Shown here piece by piece: positions 8,617 through 18,200 of a DNA stretch of 64,000 nucleotides (position 1 is its first letter; every line of letters starts with the position of its first letter). Under the pieces are notes generated by a model. It saw only the letters and a program-made list of their open reading frames with translations. It did not search any database and was not told where the DNA came from. The stretch is from Longirhabdus pacifica (GTDB taxonomy: Bacteria > Bacillota > Bacilli > Paenibacillales > DSM-105158), in contig NZ_QXJP01000007.1 in the NCBI RefSeq assembly GCF_004115085.1, forward strand, positions 62,001 through 126,000, in the 5' to 3' direction. The position numbers were made by a program, and so were the translations under genes.

Positions 8617-11427
8617 ATGTCACAAAAAATAAATCTAGTGAAAGAAAAATGCAAAAAAAGCATCCAAAGATTAAAGCAATATATAAAACAAATAGACAGA
8701 AAGCATACACTTTTACAAATTGGTAAATGGGGAGCTTTCACACTACTTCTCTCTTTTTTTATGGTATCAGGAGTCATTTACGGGTACGTGGCCAAGGTGG
8801 TCAAAGACGAGCCAGTTCGTTCAAGAGATGAGATTGTAACCGAAGTTATTAAAACTGATTTAACGAGTTTTGTATATTTTAATGAAGGAGAACTAGTTGG
8901 CAATCTAAAGTCTGACGGTAATAGATTGTTAGTTGAATATAACGAAATACCACCTATGATGTTAAATGCTCTTTTCGCCATAGAAGATACGAATTTTAAA
9001 CACCATATTGGTATTGATATGAATGGAGTACTTCGTGCTGTATACCAGCAAATTTTTAACGAAGAAGTTAAAACGGGTGGCAGTACAATTACACAACAAT
9101 TAGCTAGAAACGTTTTTTTAAGTCGTGAACCTACATTAGATAGGAAATTAAAAGAGATACTACTTTCCATGCGAATTGAACGCTTTGCAAGTAAAGAACA
9201 AATTTTATTAGCTTACTTAAATAAAACGGCGGCATTCGGACACAATTCTAATGGGACGTATACTTACGGAATTAAGGCTGGGTCAAAAGGGATTTTTGGT
9301 ATAGAAGATCTTTCCCAACTGTCTATTGCACAAATGGCTTATTTAGTTGGACTTCCTCAAGATCCTAATGATTACTCTGCTTTTGATTCAGAAGGAAATT
9401 TCAATCAAAGTGGTTTTGATTTAGCCATACAAAGACAGCAATTAGTGCTACAGCGAATGTTAGAAGAAAAATACATTAACAATGAACAATATGAACAAGC
9501 AGTTCAATTTAATATAAAAGAAAGTTTAGTAGATAACCAAGAAGTAGAGAGTACTTCCTACCCTTACTTGCTTGTTGAAATACAACAACGAGCAGCACAA
9601 AAATTACTTGAACTCGAACATCCTACGCTTAGTGATGAAGATTTGGCTTTAGAAGAAAATCAAATGTTATTAAATGACATGACAACGATGATTCAAACGG
9701 GAGGCTATGAAATATATACGACCATTCATAAGCCGCTGTATGATGCAATGCAAAACATTGCCAGTAACCCCGATTACTTTTCTTCAGATTCTGAGGAAAA
9801 AGGGATGGAACAAATCGGAGCAATGATGATAGACAATGAAACTGGGGCCATTTTATCCATGATAGAAGGTCGTGGCTTTGAATATGGGCAGTTTAATCAT
9901 GCTACAACGATGCAACGCCAACCAGGATCTACGATGAAGCCGATTGCTGCTTTTTTACCAGCTTTAGAGATGGGGGCTATTTCGCCTGCCTCTATCGTAG
10001 ATGATGTTCCTATCCTGATGTCTAGTGGCGCATCTGTACACATTCCGCAAAATTGGGATAACACGTACCATGGACTCATTACCGTTCGCGAAGCAGTGAA
10101 CCAATCTTATAACATTCCTGCTTTATCCTTGTTCAACTATACTGTAGGGATTGAAAATGCATGGAATTTTGCAAAACAGCTGGGTATTACGAGTTTAGTA
10201 GATAATGATATGCAGGCACAGACAGGTGTTATTGGTGGATTAACACATGGCGTAACGATTGAAGAGATGACCAATGCATACGCATCTATACCGAACAAAG
10301 GAATATACAACGATGCTTACATGATTGAAAAAATAGTAGATGCAAACGGTGAGGTCGTGTATGAACATGAAAGTCTACCTATAGAAGTGTATAGTGAAGA
10401 AACAGCTTTTCTTATGACAGATATGCTAAGTACCGTCATTAGTGAAGGAACCGGCACGATCATTAAAAGTGAATTTACATCTTATCGTGAATTTGACAAT
10501 GGAAAAGGAATTGCCGGCAAGACAGGATCAACGAACCTAGATCGCGACGCATGGTTTGTCGGATACACTCCAGATATTACTGTAGGTGTATGGGCAGGTT
10601 ACGACAATAATAAGACATTATCTGCCGCTGGTAAACATAGGGCCAATAAAATTTGGGCTCAAATATTAAATGAAACCGTACAACTAGCACCAGATTTAGT
10701 GCAGCAAAAGTACTTTGATCAACCAAATAATGTGGTCACAGCAACCGTATCCAGTGTGAGTGGCTTGTTGCCCTCATCTTTAATTGAAAAAGATGGGAAA
10801 GTTGTTACGGATTATTTCAATAAAGCATTCATACCAACAAAAGAAGATACACAATATCAAAACGTACAGTATGTCATTATCGATGGCAAAAAATATAAAG
10901 CACATGAGCAAACACCAGAAGACATGGTCAGAGAAGCTATACTGGTAACGGATCGCAAAGGTTATGTAAAAGGAGAAGAAATGGATCTTGATGTTGCCAT
11001 GGAGACGATGCAATCCTACACTTCTGCTTCGATAGCACCCACAGATATGGCACTCACTGCTCCTTCTGCTGTGGATCCAAGAGAAGAAGATGGAGAAATA
11101 CCAGCTCCTCCAACTAATGTGAGTCTGGATCAACAAAGTAATGGTACCTATACGATATCTTTTACTGAAAGTGTTAGCCCTGACGTGGTTGGTTATCGTC
11201 TTTACAAAGCCACAAACGGTAACAAGTTCAAGCTACTAGACAGCATACTCATGGGAGACGAATTGTATTTCTCAGATGAAAGTTCCAATAAGAGAAAATA
11301 CGAATATATCATTCGTACCGTTGATATGTACGGTAATGAATCCGACAATAGCGATGTAGTTATGAATAATGTTCGACTTCCTAATCAGATCATTAATGAT
11401 GTATGGAATGACTGGTTCGGTAATTAA
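8617..11427 (+). CDS. Class A penicillin-binding protein with FN3 domain
   Basis: A 936-residue bifunctional peptidoglycan synthase. A short cytoplasmic tail and one membrane helix (about residues 40-62) precede a family 51 transglycosylase (EDTNFKHHIG, GGSTITQQLARN) and a transpeptidase with STMK near residue 438, SYN near 496 and KTGST near 633. A fibronectin type III domain covers about 830-910. It polymerises lipid II and cross-links stem peptides outside the membrane. GGAGG precedes the ATG. It is clearly paralogous to the PBP gene at 13503, which lies on the other side of tyrS; it lacks that protein's long acidic tail. Confidence 0.93.
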   Translation: MSQKINLVKEKCKKSIQRLKQYIKQIDRKHTLLQIGKWGAFTLLLSFFMVSGVIYGYVAKVVKDEPVRSRDEIVTEVIKTDLTSFVYFNEGELVGNLKSDGNRLLVEYNEIPPMMLNALFAIEDTNFKHHIGIDMNGVLRAVYQQIFNEEVKTGGSTITQQLARNVFLSREPTLDRKLKEILLSMRIERFASKEQILLAYLNKTAAFGHNSNGTYTYGIKAGSKGIFGIEDLSQLSIAQMAYLVGLPQDPNDYSAFDSEGNFNQSGFDLAIQRQQLVLQRMLEEKYINNEQYEQAVQFNIKESLVDNQEVESTSYPYLLVEIQQRAAQKLLELEHPTLSDEDLALEENQMLLNDMTTMIQTGGYEIYTTIHKPLYDAMQNIASNPDYFSSDSEEKGMEQIGAMMIDNETGAILSMIEGRGFEYGQFNHATTMQRQPGSTMKPIAAFLPALEMGAISPASIVDDVPILMSSGASVHIPQNWDNTYHGLITVREAVNQSYNIPALSLFNYTVGIENAWNFAKQLGITSLVDNDMQAQTGVIGGLTHGVTIEEMTNAYASIPNKGIYNDAYMIEKIVDANGEVVYEHESLPIEVYSEETAFLMTDMLSTVISEGTGTIIKSEFTSYREFDNGKGIAGKTGSTNLDRDAWFVGYTPDITVGVWAGYDNNKTLSAAGKHRANKIWAQILNETVQLAPDLVQQKYFDQPNNVVTATVSSVSGLLPSSLIEKDGKVVTDYFNKAFIPTKEDTQYQNVQYVIIDGKKYKAHEQTPEDMVREAILVTDRKGYVKGEEMDLDVAMETMQSYTSASIAPTDMALTAPSAVDPREEDGEIPAPPTNVSLDQQSNGTYTISFTESVSPDVVGYRLYKATNGNKFKLLDSILMGDELYFSDESSNKRKYEYIIRTVDMYGNESDNSDVVMNNVRLPNQIINDVWNDWFGN

Positions 11428-11473
11428 AAAAAGCTTGATTTGTCTATTTTAAAATAGACAAATCAAGCTTTTT
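11428..11473. terminator. Bidirectional terminator, 46-bp perfect palindrome
   Basis: Twenty-three bases (AAAAAGCTTGATTTGTC then TATTTT) followed by their exact complement. It gives A-tract/T-tract hairpins in both directions and ends the PBP gene on the plus strand and tyrS on the minus strand. Confidence 0.9.
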
Positions 11474-11487
11474 ATTTTATATCTATG

Positions 11488-12741
11488 TTATAAAGAAATT
11501 TTTGCGAATTTCCGTTTACCAACTTGCACGATATCCCCATCATTTAATGTTAACACTTGCTGCATGTCCACCATCTTCTCTCCATTCATACGAACGGCAC
11601 CTTGCTTAACACTTCTTTTCGCTTCACTGTTCGAAGCTTGCAATTTTAGCTCCATCAATAAATCTACAATGCGAATCTCTCCTGCTAAAAAGGAGGAAGA
11701 AAGTTTAATGGTATCTATATCTTCTGGCAAAGCATTTTGTTGAAAGACGGTTTTAAAGTGATGTTCTGCTTCCTCTGCTGCTTGCTCATCATGATACATA
11801 CGTACAAAAGTACGAGCCAATTTCATTTTAGCATCTCTTGGATGTATGCTTCCATCTTCCAATCCTTTTTTCAGTTCACTTAATTCTTCATTCGTCATGT
11901 CCGTTGCTAACTCATAATATTTCACCATGAGCTCATCTGGTATGGACATCGATTTACCGTATATTTCATTAGGAGCTTCAGAAACACCGATATAGTTATT
12001 CAAGCTTTTACTCATTTTTTGCACGCCATCTAATCCTTCGATAATAGGCATCATCATCGTAGCCTGTTGTTTCTGTCCGTAATCTTTTTGCAACGTACGT
12101 CCCATCAACAAGTTAAACTTCTGATCTGTACCACCTAGTTCGAGATCACTTTCTAATGCTACGGAATCATATCCTTGCATCAATGGATAGAAAAATTCGT
12201 GCACACTAATCGCTTGTTCAGATTGGAAACGTTTCGTGAAATCGTCACGCTCCAACATACGAGCGACCGTAACATTTGCTGCTAATTTCACCACATCTTC
12301 AAACGTTAATGGACTCAACCATTCTGCGTTGTAGCGTACTTCCGTTTTTTCCTCATCTAATATTTTAAAAATTTGTTCTTTATATGTCGACGCGTTATGC
12401 TCAATCTCTTCTACACTTAACTGTTTTCTCGTTTCTGACTTACCTGTTGGATCACCAATACGTCCGGTGAAATCACCGATGACGATTTGAATGCGATGTC
12501 CCAGTTCTTGGAATTGGCGCAGTTTATGCAGCACGACAGTATGTCCAATATGAATATCTGGCGCAGATGGATCTAGACCTAATTTGATTTTCATCGGAGT
12601 ACCTGTAGCAAGGGATGTCATGATTTTCTGTTTCAATTCTGATTCAGGAACGATTTCTGCTACGCCTCTCTTTGCAATTTCCCATTGCTTGTTTACTTCG
12701 CTTTGTTGCTCTTGTGTCAGTTGTTCCCACGTTACTGTCAT
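11488..12741 (-). CDS. tyrS: Tyrosyl-tRNA synthetase (TyrZ-like subtype)
   Basis: A 417-residue class I synthetase that charges tRNA-Tyr. The HIGH motif lies in DPSAPDIHIGHT near residue 60, KMSKS near 239, and a C-terminal S4 RNA-binding domain (EAKRSVKQGAVRMNGEK) ends the protein. KMSKS and the GDFTGRIGDPTGKSETRK region match the TyrZ subtype, not the B. subtilis TyrS subtype found at this locus next to rpsD and acsA. ATG 12741 is chosen because GGAGGAAATCAA precedes it; upstream in-frame codons fall in the T-box terminator. Expression should respond to uncharged tRNA-Tyr. Confidence 0.95.
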   Translation of the reverse strand: MTVTWEQLTQEQQSEVNKQWEIAKRGVAEIVPESELKQKIMTSLATGTPMKIKLGLDPSAPDIHIGHTVVLHKLRQFQELGHRIQIVIGDFTGRIGDPTGKSETRKQLSVEEIEHNASTYKEQIFKILDEEKTEVRYNAEWLSPLTFEDVVKLAANVTVARMLERDDFTKRFQSEQAISVHEFFYPLMQGYDSVALESDLELGGTDQKFNLLMGRTLQKDYGQKQQATMMMPIIEGLDGVQKMSKSLNNYIGVSEAPNEIYGKSMSIPDELMVKYYELATDMTNEELSELKKGLEDGSIHPRDAKMKLARTFVRMYHDEQAAEEAEHHFKTVFQQNALPEDIDTIKLSSSFLAGEIRIVDLLMELKLQASNSEAKRSVKQGAVRMNGEKMVDMQQVLTLNDGDIVQVGKRKFAKISL

Positions 12742-12777
12742 TTGATTTCCTCCATTAAAATGTAATGAAAAGCACAT

Positions 12778-13015
12778 AAAAAAACACATCCTGCATTAGG
12801 GACGAGGATGCGCTCGCGGTACCACCCTAGTTCACCTATCTTCTGCTTCGTATGCAATTAAGATAGGCGCACTTCATTAAGATAACGGTCACCCGGAAGG
12901 AGGCTACTACGTTCACCTCCCCTGCTCCAGATTGTATTTCGCTACGAATAGTGATATCGGTTTACACCTTCCACCGACTCTCTAAAAACACTTCTTCGCC
13001 CTACTTTTATCCTTC
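12778..13015 (-). promoter_or_regulatory. Tyrosine T-box leader of tyrS
   Basis: Read on the minus strand, the conserved T-box core GGTGGTACCGCGAG is at 12826-12813. It is followed by a terminator (GGATGCG paired with CACATCC, then seven T at 12784-12778). A specifier UAC codon (Tyr) lies at 12936-12934 in the context GAAATACAATC. The AGAGAG stem I start and the pairing arms upstream are present. Uncharged tRNA-Tyr should stabilise the antiterminator. Confidence 0.93.
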
Positions 13016-13084
13016 ATTGCATTTTCTGTATGTATGTTAACGTGCATACTTTATACATAAAACACTTCACACTTTTTCATCAAT

Positions 13085-13221
13085 ATAAGTTGAATTAACT
13101 TGTTAATACAACTTATTACCACGATGCATAAGATGGAGAAATCTCCACATCACACGCTTTACGCCTGGCTACTGAGGCGTAAACTTGTATTAAATTATTT
13201 CTTCATCTTATATATATAAGT
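13085..13221 (-). repeat. Palindromic repeat element, single copy
   Basis: A complete copy in reverse orientation. The core is TTTACGCCT...AGGCGTAAA, the outer arms are AAGATGGAGAAAT / ATTTCTTCATCTT, and a second hairpin is built from AATAAGTTG / CAACTTAT with TTAACAAGTTAA between. It lies between the tyrS T-box and the second PBP gene, a 760-bp non-coding stretch. Confidence 0.75.
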
Positions 13222-13468
13222 TATTTATCGTTAACGTATTTTTTTATTTTTATAGCACAAACTCGCTTCTACTGTCAAGCATGCTCCAAGTTAATATGAA
13301 TTCAACCTGTATGAAAAACTTTCTCCTTTACTGTGCGTATAAAAAATTAAAGAAACATTAAATCATGGTTATTTTAGATGTGCACCCGTTCGATTGTTTC
13401 TTTCATACAAGTATGTTCTAGGCAGCATAAGGGGTTTTTCACTTTGTTATGCTCACATTTACTGTTTG

Positions 13469-13477
13469 TGATATAAT
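13469..13477 (+). promoter_or_regulatory. Extended -10 promoter of second PBP gene
   Basis: TGATATAAT (extended -10, TG-N-TATAAT) ends 25 bp before the PBP start codon. No good -35 is present at 17 nt. Confidence 0.5.
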
Positions 13478-13502
13478 ATAGCTGGTTAAAAGGGGGATAA
13501 CA

Positions 13503-16500
13503 ATGACTGAATCAAAAAAGACACCAGGAAAAAAATCATCAAGTCACAGAGGGAGAAAAATAGGTAAAATAGCTTGGACCTCAACAAAGTGGCTATTCGC
13601 TATACTTTTTGTAGTTGGATTTTTTGCAGCTGGTGCTGTATATGGGTTCGTTACAGACTTGGTAAAAGATGATCCAGTCCGCTCAAAAGAACTCATCACT
13701 TCCGAATTGTATAAAGATGATATATCAGGATTTGTTTATTTTAATGATGATTCATTAGTGGGGCAATTACGAACAGATGAAGACCGAAGATTAGCAGAAT
13801 GGAATGAAATTCCGAATGTGGTTATCGATGCATTTTTAGCCACAGAGGACAAAAACTTTTTTGAACATATCGGTGTTAATTTTCAAAGTACAGCTCGCGC
13901 CGTGATGCAGCAAGTAAATAACGACCCAGTCACAACTGGTGGAAGTACGATCACACAGCAGTTTGTGAGAAGAACATACGGACTAGGCTTTGAGGAAAGT
14001 TATGCAAGAAAAGCGAAAGAAATTTTATTAGCTATGCGTGTAGAGAGATACTTAAGTAAAGAACAAATTTTCTTAGGATACTTAAATAAAATTGCTTTCG
14101 GTAACGGTTCTTCTGGATATAACGTCAGTGGTATTAAAGCGGCAGCTGAAGGTATTTTTAATATTAAAAATCTAGATAACATTAATATAGCGCAAGCTGC
14201 GTACTTAGCTGGTTTACCTCAAAATCCAACAACTTACTCTGCTTTTGATGGGTATGGTCAGTTTAGAGAGAAAAATTTTGAATATGCTATCCAACGTCAG
14301 CAACTTGTTTTAGGACGTATGTTAGAAGAAAACAAAATTACGCAAGCAGAGTATGATGAAGCGATGCAATTTGATATTAAAGCAAGTTTAGCTGCTTCTA
14401 AGCCACGTGCTTACTCTACATATCCATTTCTTATGATTGAAGTAGAGCAACGAGCAGCAAAATTACTGTTAATGCAAAACAATCCTGATCTAACCTATAG
14501 AGATTTATCTTCAAAAGAGTATGAAGAACAAGTGAATGAAGCCATTCAACAATTACAAACAGGCGGATACAAAATTCATACCACGATTGATAAAGATTTA
14601 TATCGAATGATGCAAGATTACGCCAAAAATCCAGAAAATTTCACACCAGATCAACATAGTATTGAAGCTGATGACTATAAAAATGGTGTGGAACAAGTTG
14701 GAGCAGTGATGATTGACAATAACACCGGAGCGATCATAAGTATGATAGAAGGCCGTGATTACGGTATTGAAGAATATAATCATGCTACAACGATGGTAAG
14801 GCAACCAGGATCTACGATGAAAACGATTGGTGCTTTCTTACCAGCATTAGAAGTCAATGCTATCAGTACGAATTCAACGATTGATGATATTCCGATTATT
14901 TTGAGTGATGGTTCAAAAGGTGCACATATTCCACAAAACTGGGATCAAAAATATCACGGTTTTATTTCGATGAGAACCGCAGTTAACCAATCTTATAACA
15001 TCCCAGCAATCTATTTGTATAACTATGTTCTCGGAATCGATAATGCATGGAAATTCGCTGAGTCACTAGGTATTACGACGCTAGAAGAATCAGACTACAA
15101 CGCTCAAACAGGGGTTATTGGTGGTCTTGCTAGAGGGGTATCTGTTGAAGAGTTATCCAGTGCTTACTCTGCTATTCCGGCCTATGGACAATACAAGGAA
15201 TCGTACATGATTGAAAAAATAACCGATGCTAATGGAGAAATTATTTACGAGCATAAAGTAGTACCAGAAAGAGTATTTTCTGCTCAAACTGCGGCAGACA
15301 TGACAAGCATGTTATCCACTGTTATCAGTGGCGGTACAGGTGGACATGTACGTAGAAACTTTGATCATTATAACGAAATACAAATTGCTGGAAAGACAGG
15401 TTCTACACAGGAAGATAGAGATGCATGGTATATGGGCTATACGCCAGATATTACTTTCGGTGTATGGGCTGGATTTGATGACAACGATCCTATCCCTGCT
15501 GGCCAAGGACGAAACCGAGCAATGGATGTATGGGCGAATGTAATGGATTTAACGATAGAAATGAAGCCAGAGCTATTTGCAAACAAAACATTCCCACGTC
15601 CCGAAGACGTTGTAGATTATACGAATGAAGGTACGGCTTCTAGTGTTCTTGACGGCGATTTCCCAAAAATCAATGCCAAGGGTGAAAAAGAAGCAGTTAC
15701 TTTTATTAACGTAGATGGTCTAAACTATTTACCACAAGCTGGTACACCATCTGATATGCTTAGAGAAGGCGATTTAATTACAAATCGCACAGGATACATG
15801 TATGGTAAAGAAGCTTCATTACAAGAAATTCTTGAAGAAATTAAAAGTTTACCTTACGGTGTTCGTTCATTACCTATAGAAAGGTACCATCCTTCAGATT
15901 CTGAAGATACGGCACCTATGGAAGAAGATCCAAGAGAAGAAGATGGAAATAATCCGAACCCACCAGCTAGTGTGTCATTGACGGAAAAGGAAGGAAACTA
16001 CCTTATTTCCTTCTCTGAAAGTGCTAGCCCTGATGTAGCAGGATATCGCTTGTATAGAGCAATAGATGATGGTGAGTATACGTTGTTAAATTCCATTTTA
16101 CTAGGTGATTCTACTTCGAAACTCGTTTATCCAAACCCATCAAGGAAATTGTCTTATGTCATTCGTACCGTGGATATTGCAGGCAATGAATCTGAAAATA
16201 GTAACGTCGTTGATAATCTTCCTTATACTGACATTGAAGATCCTGAAAATGAAGGTGACGGATACTTAGAGGAAGACGAGAACAACGAAGATAATCAAAA
16301 CAGCGATGACCCAAATGATGGTGGTCAAAACGATGGAGACCAAAACGGTGACGACCAGAATGGCAACGAGCAAAATGATGGTAATCCAAACGATGGTGAG
16401 CAACAAGAGAACAATGGTGATGATGAAAACACCAATGACGATGAGCAAGATCCATCTGAAGGTACTGACAATGACGAACCATCTAACCCAAACGGTGAAG

Positions 16501-16673
16501 ATGGCCAGGATGAAGATTCATCCGATAACAATGAAGATCCTAATAACAACGAAGATACTGATGTACCTTCGGATGATGAAATTGATACGCAACAGCCATC
16601 TGGTGGCGATGAAACCAGCGACAATAATGATGATGATGAAACAGATACAGATACAGATACAGACAACGGCTAA
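13503..16673 (+). CDS. Class A penicillin-binding protein with FN3 domain and acidic tail
   Basis: A 1056-residue paralogue of the PBP at 8617 with the same plan: membrane helix, transglycosylase (EDKNFFEHIG, GGSTITQQFVRR), transpeptidase (STMK near residue 436, SYN near 496, KTGST near 629) and fibronectin III (about 819-905). It then carries roughly 147 residues made almost only of Asp, Asn, Glu, Gln, Gly, Ser and Pro (from about 909). This resembles the low-complexity C-termini of other Bacillus class A PBPs such as PonA, but is strongly acidic. AAAGGGGGA precedes the ATG. The tail is probably extracellular, in or facing the wall. Confidence 0.93.
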   Translation: MTESKKTPGKKSSSHRGRKIGKIAWTSTKWLFAILFVVGFFAAGAVYGFVTDLVKDDPVRSKELITSELYKDDISGFVYFNDDSLVGQLRTDEDRRLAEWNEIPNVVIDAFLATEDKNFFEHIGVNFQSTARAVMQQVNNDPVTTGGSTITQQFVRRTYGLGFEESYARKAKEILLAMRVERYLSKEQIFLGYLNKIAFGNGSSGYNVSGIKAAAEGIFNIKNLDNINIAQAAYLAGLPQNPTTYSAFDGYGQFREKNFEYAIQRQQLVLGRMLEENKITQAEYDEAMQFDIKASLAASKPRAYSTYPFLMIEVEQRAAKLLLMQNNPDLTYRDLSSKEYEEQVNEAIQQLQTGGYKIHTTIDKDLYRMMQDYAKNPENFTPDQHSIEADDYKNGVEQVGAVMIDNNTGAIISMIEGRDYGIEEYNHATTMVRQPGSTMKTIGAFLPALEVNAISTNSTIDDIPIILSDGSKGAHIPQNWDQKYHGFISMRTAVNQSYNIPAIYLYNYVLGIDNAWKFAESLGITTLEESDYNAQTGVIGGLARGVSVEELSSAYSAIPAYGQYKESYMIEKITDANGEIIYEHKVVPERVFSAQTAADMTSMLSTVISGGTGGHVRRNFDHYNEIQIAGKTGSTQEDRDAWYMGYTPDITFGVWAGFDDNDPIPAGQGRNRAMDVWANVMDLTIEMKPELFANKTFPRPEDVVDYTNEGTASSVLDGDFPKINAKGEKEAVTFINVDGLNYLPQAGTPSDMLREGDLITNRTGYMYGKEASLQEILEEIKSLPYGVRSLPIERYHPSDSEDTAPMEEDPREEDGNNPNPPASVSLTEKEGNYLISFSESASPDVAGYRLYRAIDDGEYTLLNSILLGDSTSKLVYPNPSRKLSYVIRTVDIAGNESENSNVVDNLPYTDIEDPENEGDGYLEEDENNEDNQNSDDPNDGGQNDGDQNGDDQNGNEQNDGNPNDGEQQENNGDDENTNDDEQDPSEGTDNDEPSNPNGEDGQDEDSSDNNEDPNNNEDTDVPSDDEIDTQQPSGGDETSDNNDDDETDTDTDTDNG

Positions 16674-16707
16674 AACCTCATCCACATCTAATATTTACAC
16701 ACTTTTC

Positions 16708-16743
16708 AACACCCTTCCATTTAATGTGGAAGGGTGTTTTTTT
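16708..16743 (+). terminator. Terminator of second PBP gene
   Basis: AACACCCTTCCA / TGGAAGGGTGTT stem (12 bp), 7-nt loop, then a T-tract. Confidence 0.92.
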
Positions 16744-16932
16744 ATACCGATTATCATTAATGATATGAAAACATAGAATGTTCAATTAAAAATTGTAATC
16801 GATTTCATTAAAACTGATTATTGTAAATTATATGTAAATGGTTTAACATGTTCATATGATCTTATTATTATTCATTTATACTTGTATTCATAAGTAATAA
16901 TAAGAAGACCCATTACATAGGAGGGAAATAGA

Positions 16933-17967
16933 ATGAAACGTATCATCATGTTATCCGCAATCATATTATTATTTGGATCTTTATTTGTAGGTTGTTCAGA
17001 CAGCAGTAGTAGTGAAGAATCATCCTTGCTCAGTCAAATAAAAGAAAGAGGTCACATTAATGCTGGCATCAACGGCACACTTCCTGGATTTGGATATTTA
17101 GAATCGAATAATGACTTTGTAGGGTTTGATGTTGATTTTGCACATGCAGTAGCAGCCGCTGTATTCGGTGACGCATCCAAAGTAGAGTTTCAAGAATTAA
17201 CAGCAGCTGAGCGTTTTACCGCTGTACAGACCGGCAATGTAGATTTATTATCAAGAAACACTACTGTAACCACTACACGTGACGTTGATTTAGGGTTAAA
17301 TTTCGCTCCTGTGACGTTCTACGATGGCCAAGGCATGATGGTACATGCAGACAGCGGCATTACATCATTAGAAGATTTAGATGGCAAACGTATTGCAGTG
17401 GAACAAGGCACAACGACAGAGAAAAATTTAGCGGATGTCATGAATGAACTAGGTATCAGTTATGAAGCCGTCACGTTTGATGGGGACGATGCAGCAGTTG
17501 CTGCGTATCAGCAGAAGAGTGTCGATGCATGGACAACAGATAAATCCGGGTTAGTCGCAAGACAATCTGTCATGCAAGATCCCTCCGCTCACAAAATATT
17601 GCCTGAAACGATGTCAAAAGAACCGTTGGCTATGGGTGTCATCGGTCATGATGAACAATGGTATGATATCGTAAAATGGGTCGTGAACGCTACCATTCAA
17701 GCCGAAGAATTCGGTATGAATTCACAAAACATTGATGAGTTTCTAGATAGTGATAGCCCAAGAATTAAGAGTTTCTTAGGTGTAGAAGGAAATTTCGGTG
17801 AACAATTAGGTCTTCCTAAAGATTTTGCATACCAAGTCATTAAACAAGTTGGTAATTACGGTGAAATATTCGATAGACACCTTGGTGAAGGTGGGATGGG
17901 ATTGGAAAGAGGATACAACGACTTATATACAAATGGTGGATTACTCTACTCCCCTCCTTTTAATTAG
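16933..17967 (+). CDS. aapJ: AapJ/BztA-type amino-acid ABC transporter substrate-binding lipoprotein
   Basis: A 344-residue extracytoplasmic solute-binding protein. The signal peptide ends in a lipobox with Cys21 (SLFVGC), so it is a membrane-anchored lipoprotein. The mature region (GHINAGINGTLPGFGYLE, GFDVDFAHAVAAAVFGD, TAAERFTAVQTGNVDLLSRN, TRDVDLGLNFAPVTFYDGQG) follows the general L-amino-acid binding proteins AapJ and BztA of Proteobacteria. First gene of an apparent aapJQMP operon; AGGAGGG precedes the ATG. A hairpin and a palindromic repeat separate it from aapQ. Broad amino-acid specificity is inferred from the family. Confidence 0.87.
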   Translation: MKRIIMLSAIILLFGSLFVGCSDSSSSEESSLLSQIKERGHINAGINGTLPGFGYLESNNDFVGFDVDFAHAVAAAVFGDASKVEFQELTAAERFTAVQTGNVDLLSRNTTVTTTRDVDLGLNFAPVTFYDGQGMMVHADSGITSLEDLDGKRIAVEQGTTTEKNLADVMNELGISYEAVTFDGDDAAVAAYQQKSVDAWTTDKSGLVARQSVMQDPSAHKILPETMSKEPLAMGVIGHDEQWYDIVKWVVNATIQAEEFGMNSQNIDEFLDSDSPRIKSFLGVEGNFGEQLGLPKDFAYQVIKQVGNYGEIFDRHLGEGGMGLERGYNDLYTNGGLLYSPPFN

Positions 17968-18007
17968 TACGTAGTTTTACCACAAAAAAATATATAAAGA
18001 AAAACAT

Positions 18008-18038
18008 AAGGTCTGCTTAGTTTGTCAGAGCAGACCTT
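18008..18038 (+). terminator. Hairpin between aapJ and aapQ
   Basis: Stem AAGGTCTGCT / AGCAGACCTT with an 11-nt loop and no T-tract on the plus strand. It may protect the aapJ mRNA 3' end or cause partial termination, giving more binding protein than permease. Confidence 0.55.
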
Positions 18039-18044
18039 ACATAC

Positions 18045-18174
18045 TATATAAGATGAAGAAATAATGAGAAGCAAGTTTACGCCTCAGTTACCAGGCGTAA
18101 AGGTTATCATATTGAAATTTCTCCATCTTATAGATAGCGGTAATAAGTTGGTTTAACAAGTTAATTCAACTTAT
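18045..18174 (+). repeat. Palindromic repeat element, single copy inside the aap operon
   Basis: A complete 130-bp copy. Outer arms are ATAAGATGAAGAAAT / ATTTCTCCATCTTAT, the core is TTTACGCCT...AGGCGTAAA, and the trailing hairpin is AATAAGTTG...CAACTTAT. It sits in the 233-bp aapJ-aapQ gap. An A:C mismatch in the outer stem is the only flaw. Confidence 0.75.
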
Positions 18175-18200
18175 ATTCAGAAGCAAACCGAGGTGATGAT

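Noticed and set aside
16159..16776. Several long open frames overlapping the 3' end of the second PBP gene on both strands
   Set aside because: They are shadows of the Asp/Asn-rich low-complexity coding sequence, with biased composition (His/Arg, Ser or Met/Thr only) and no ribosome-binding sites.
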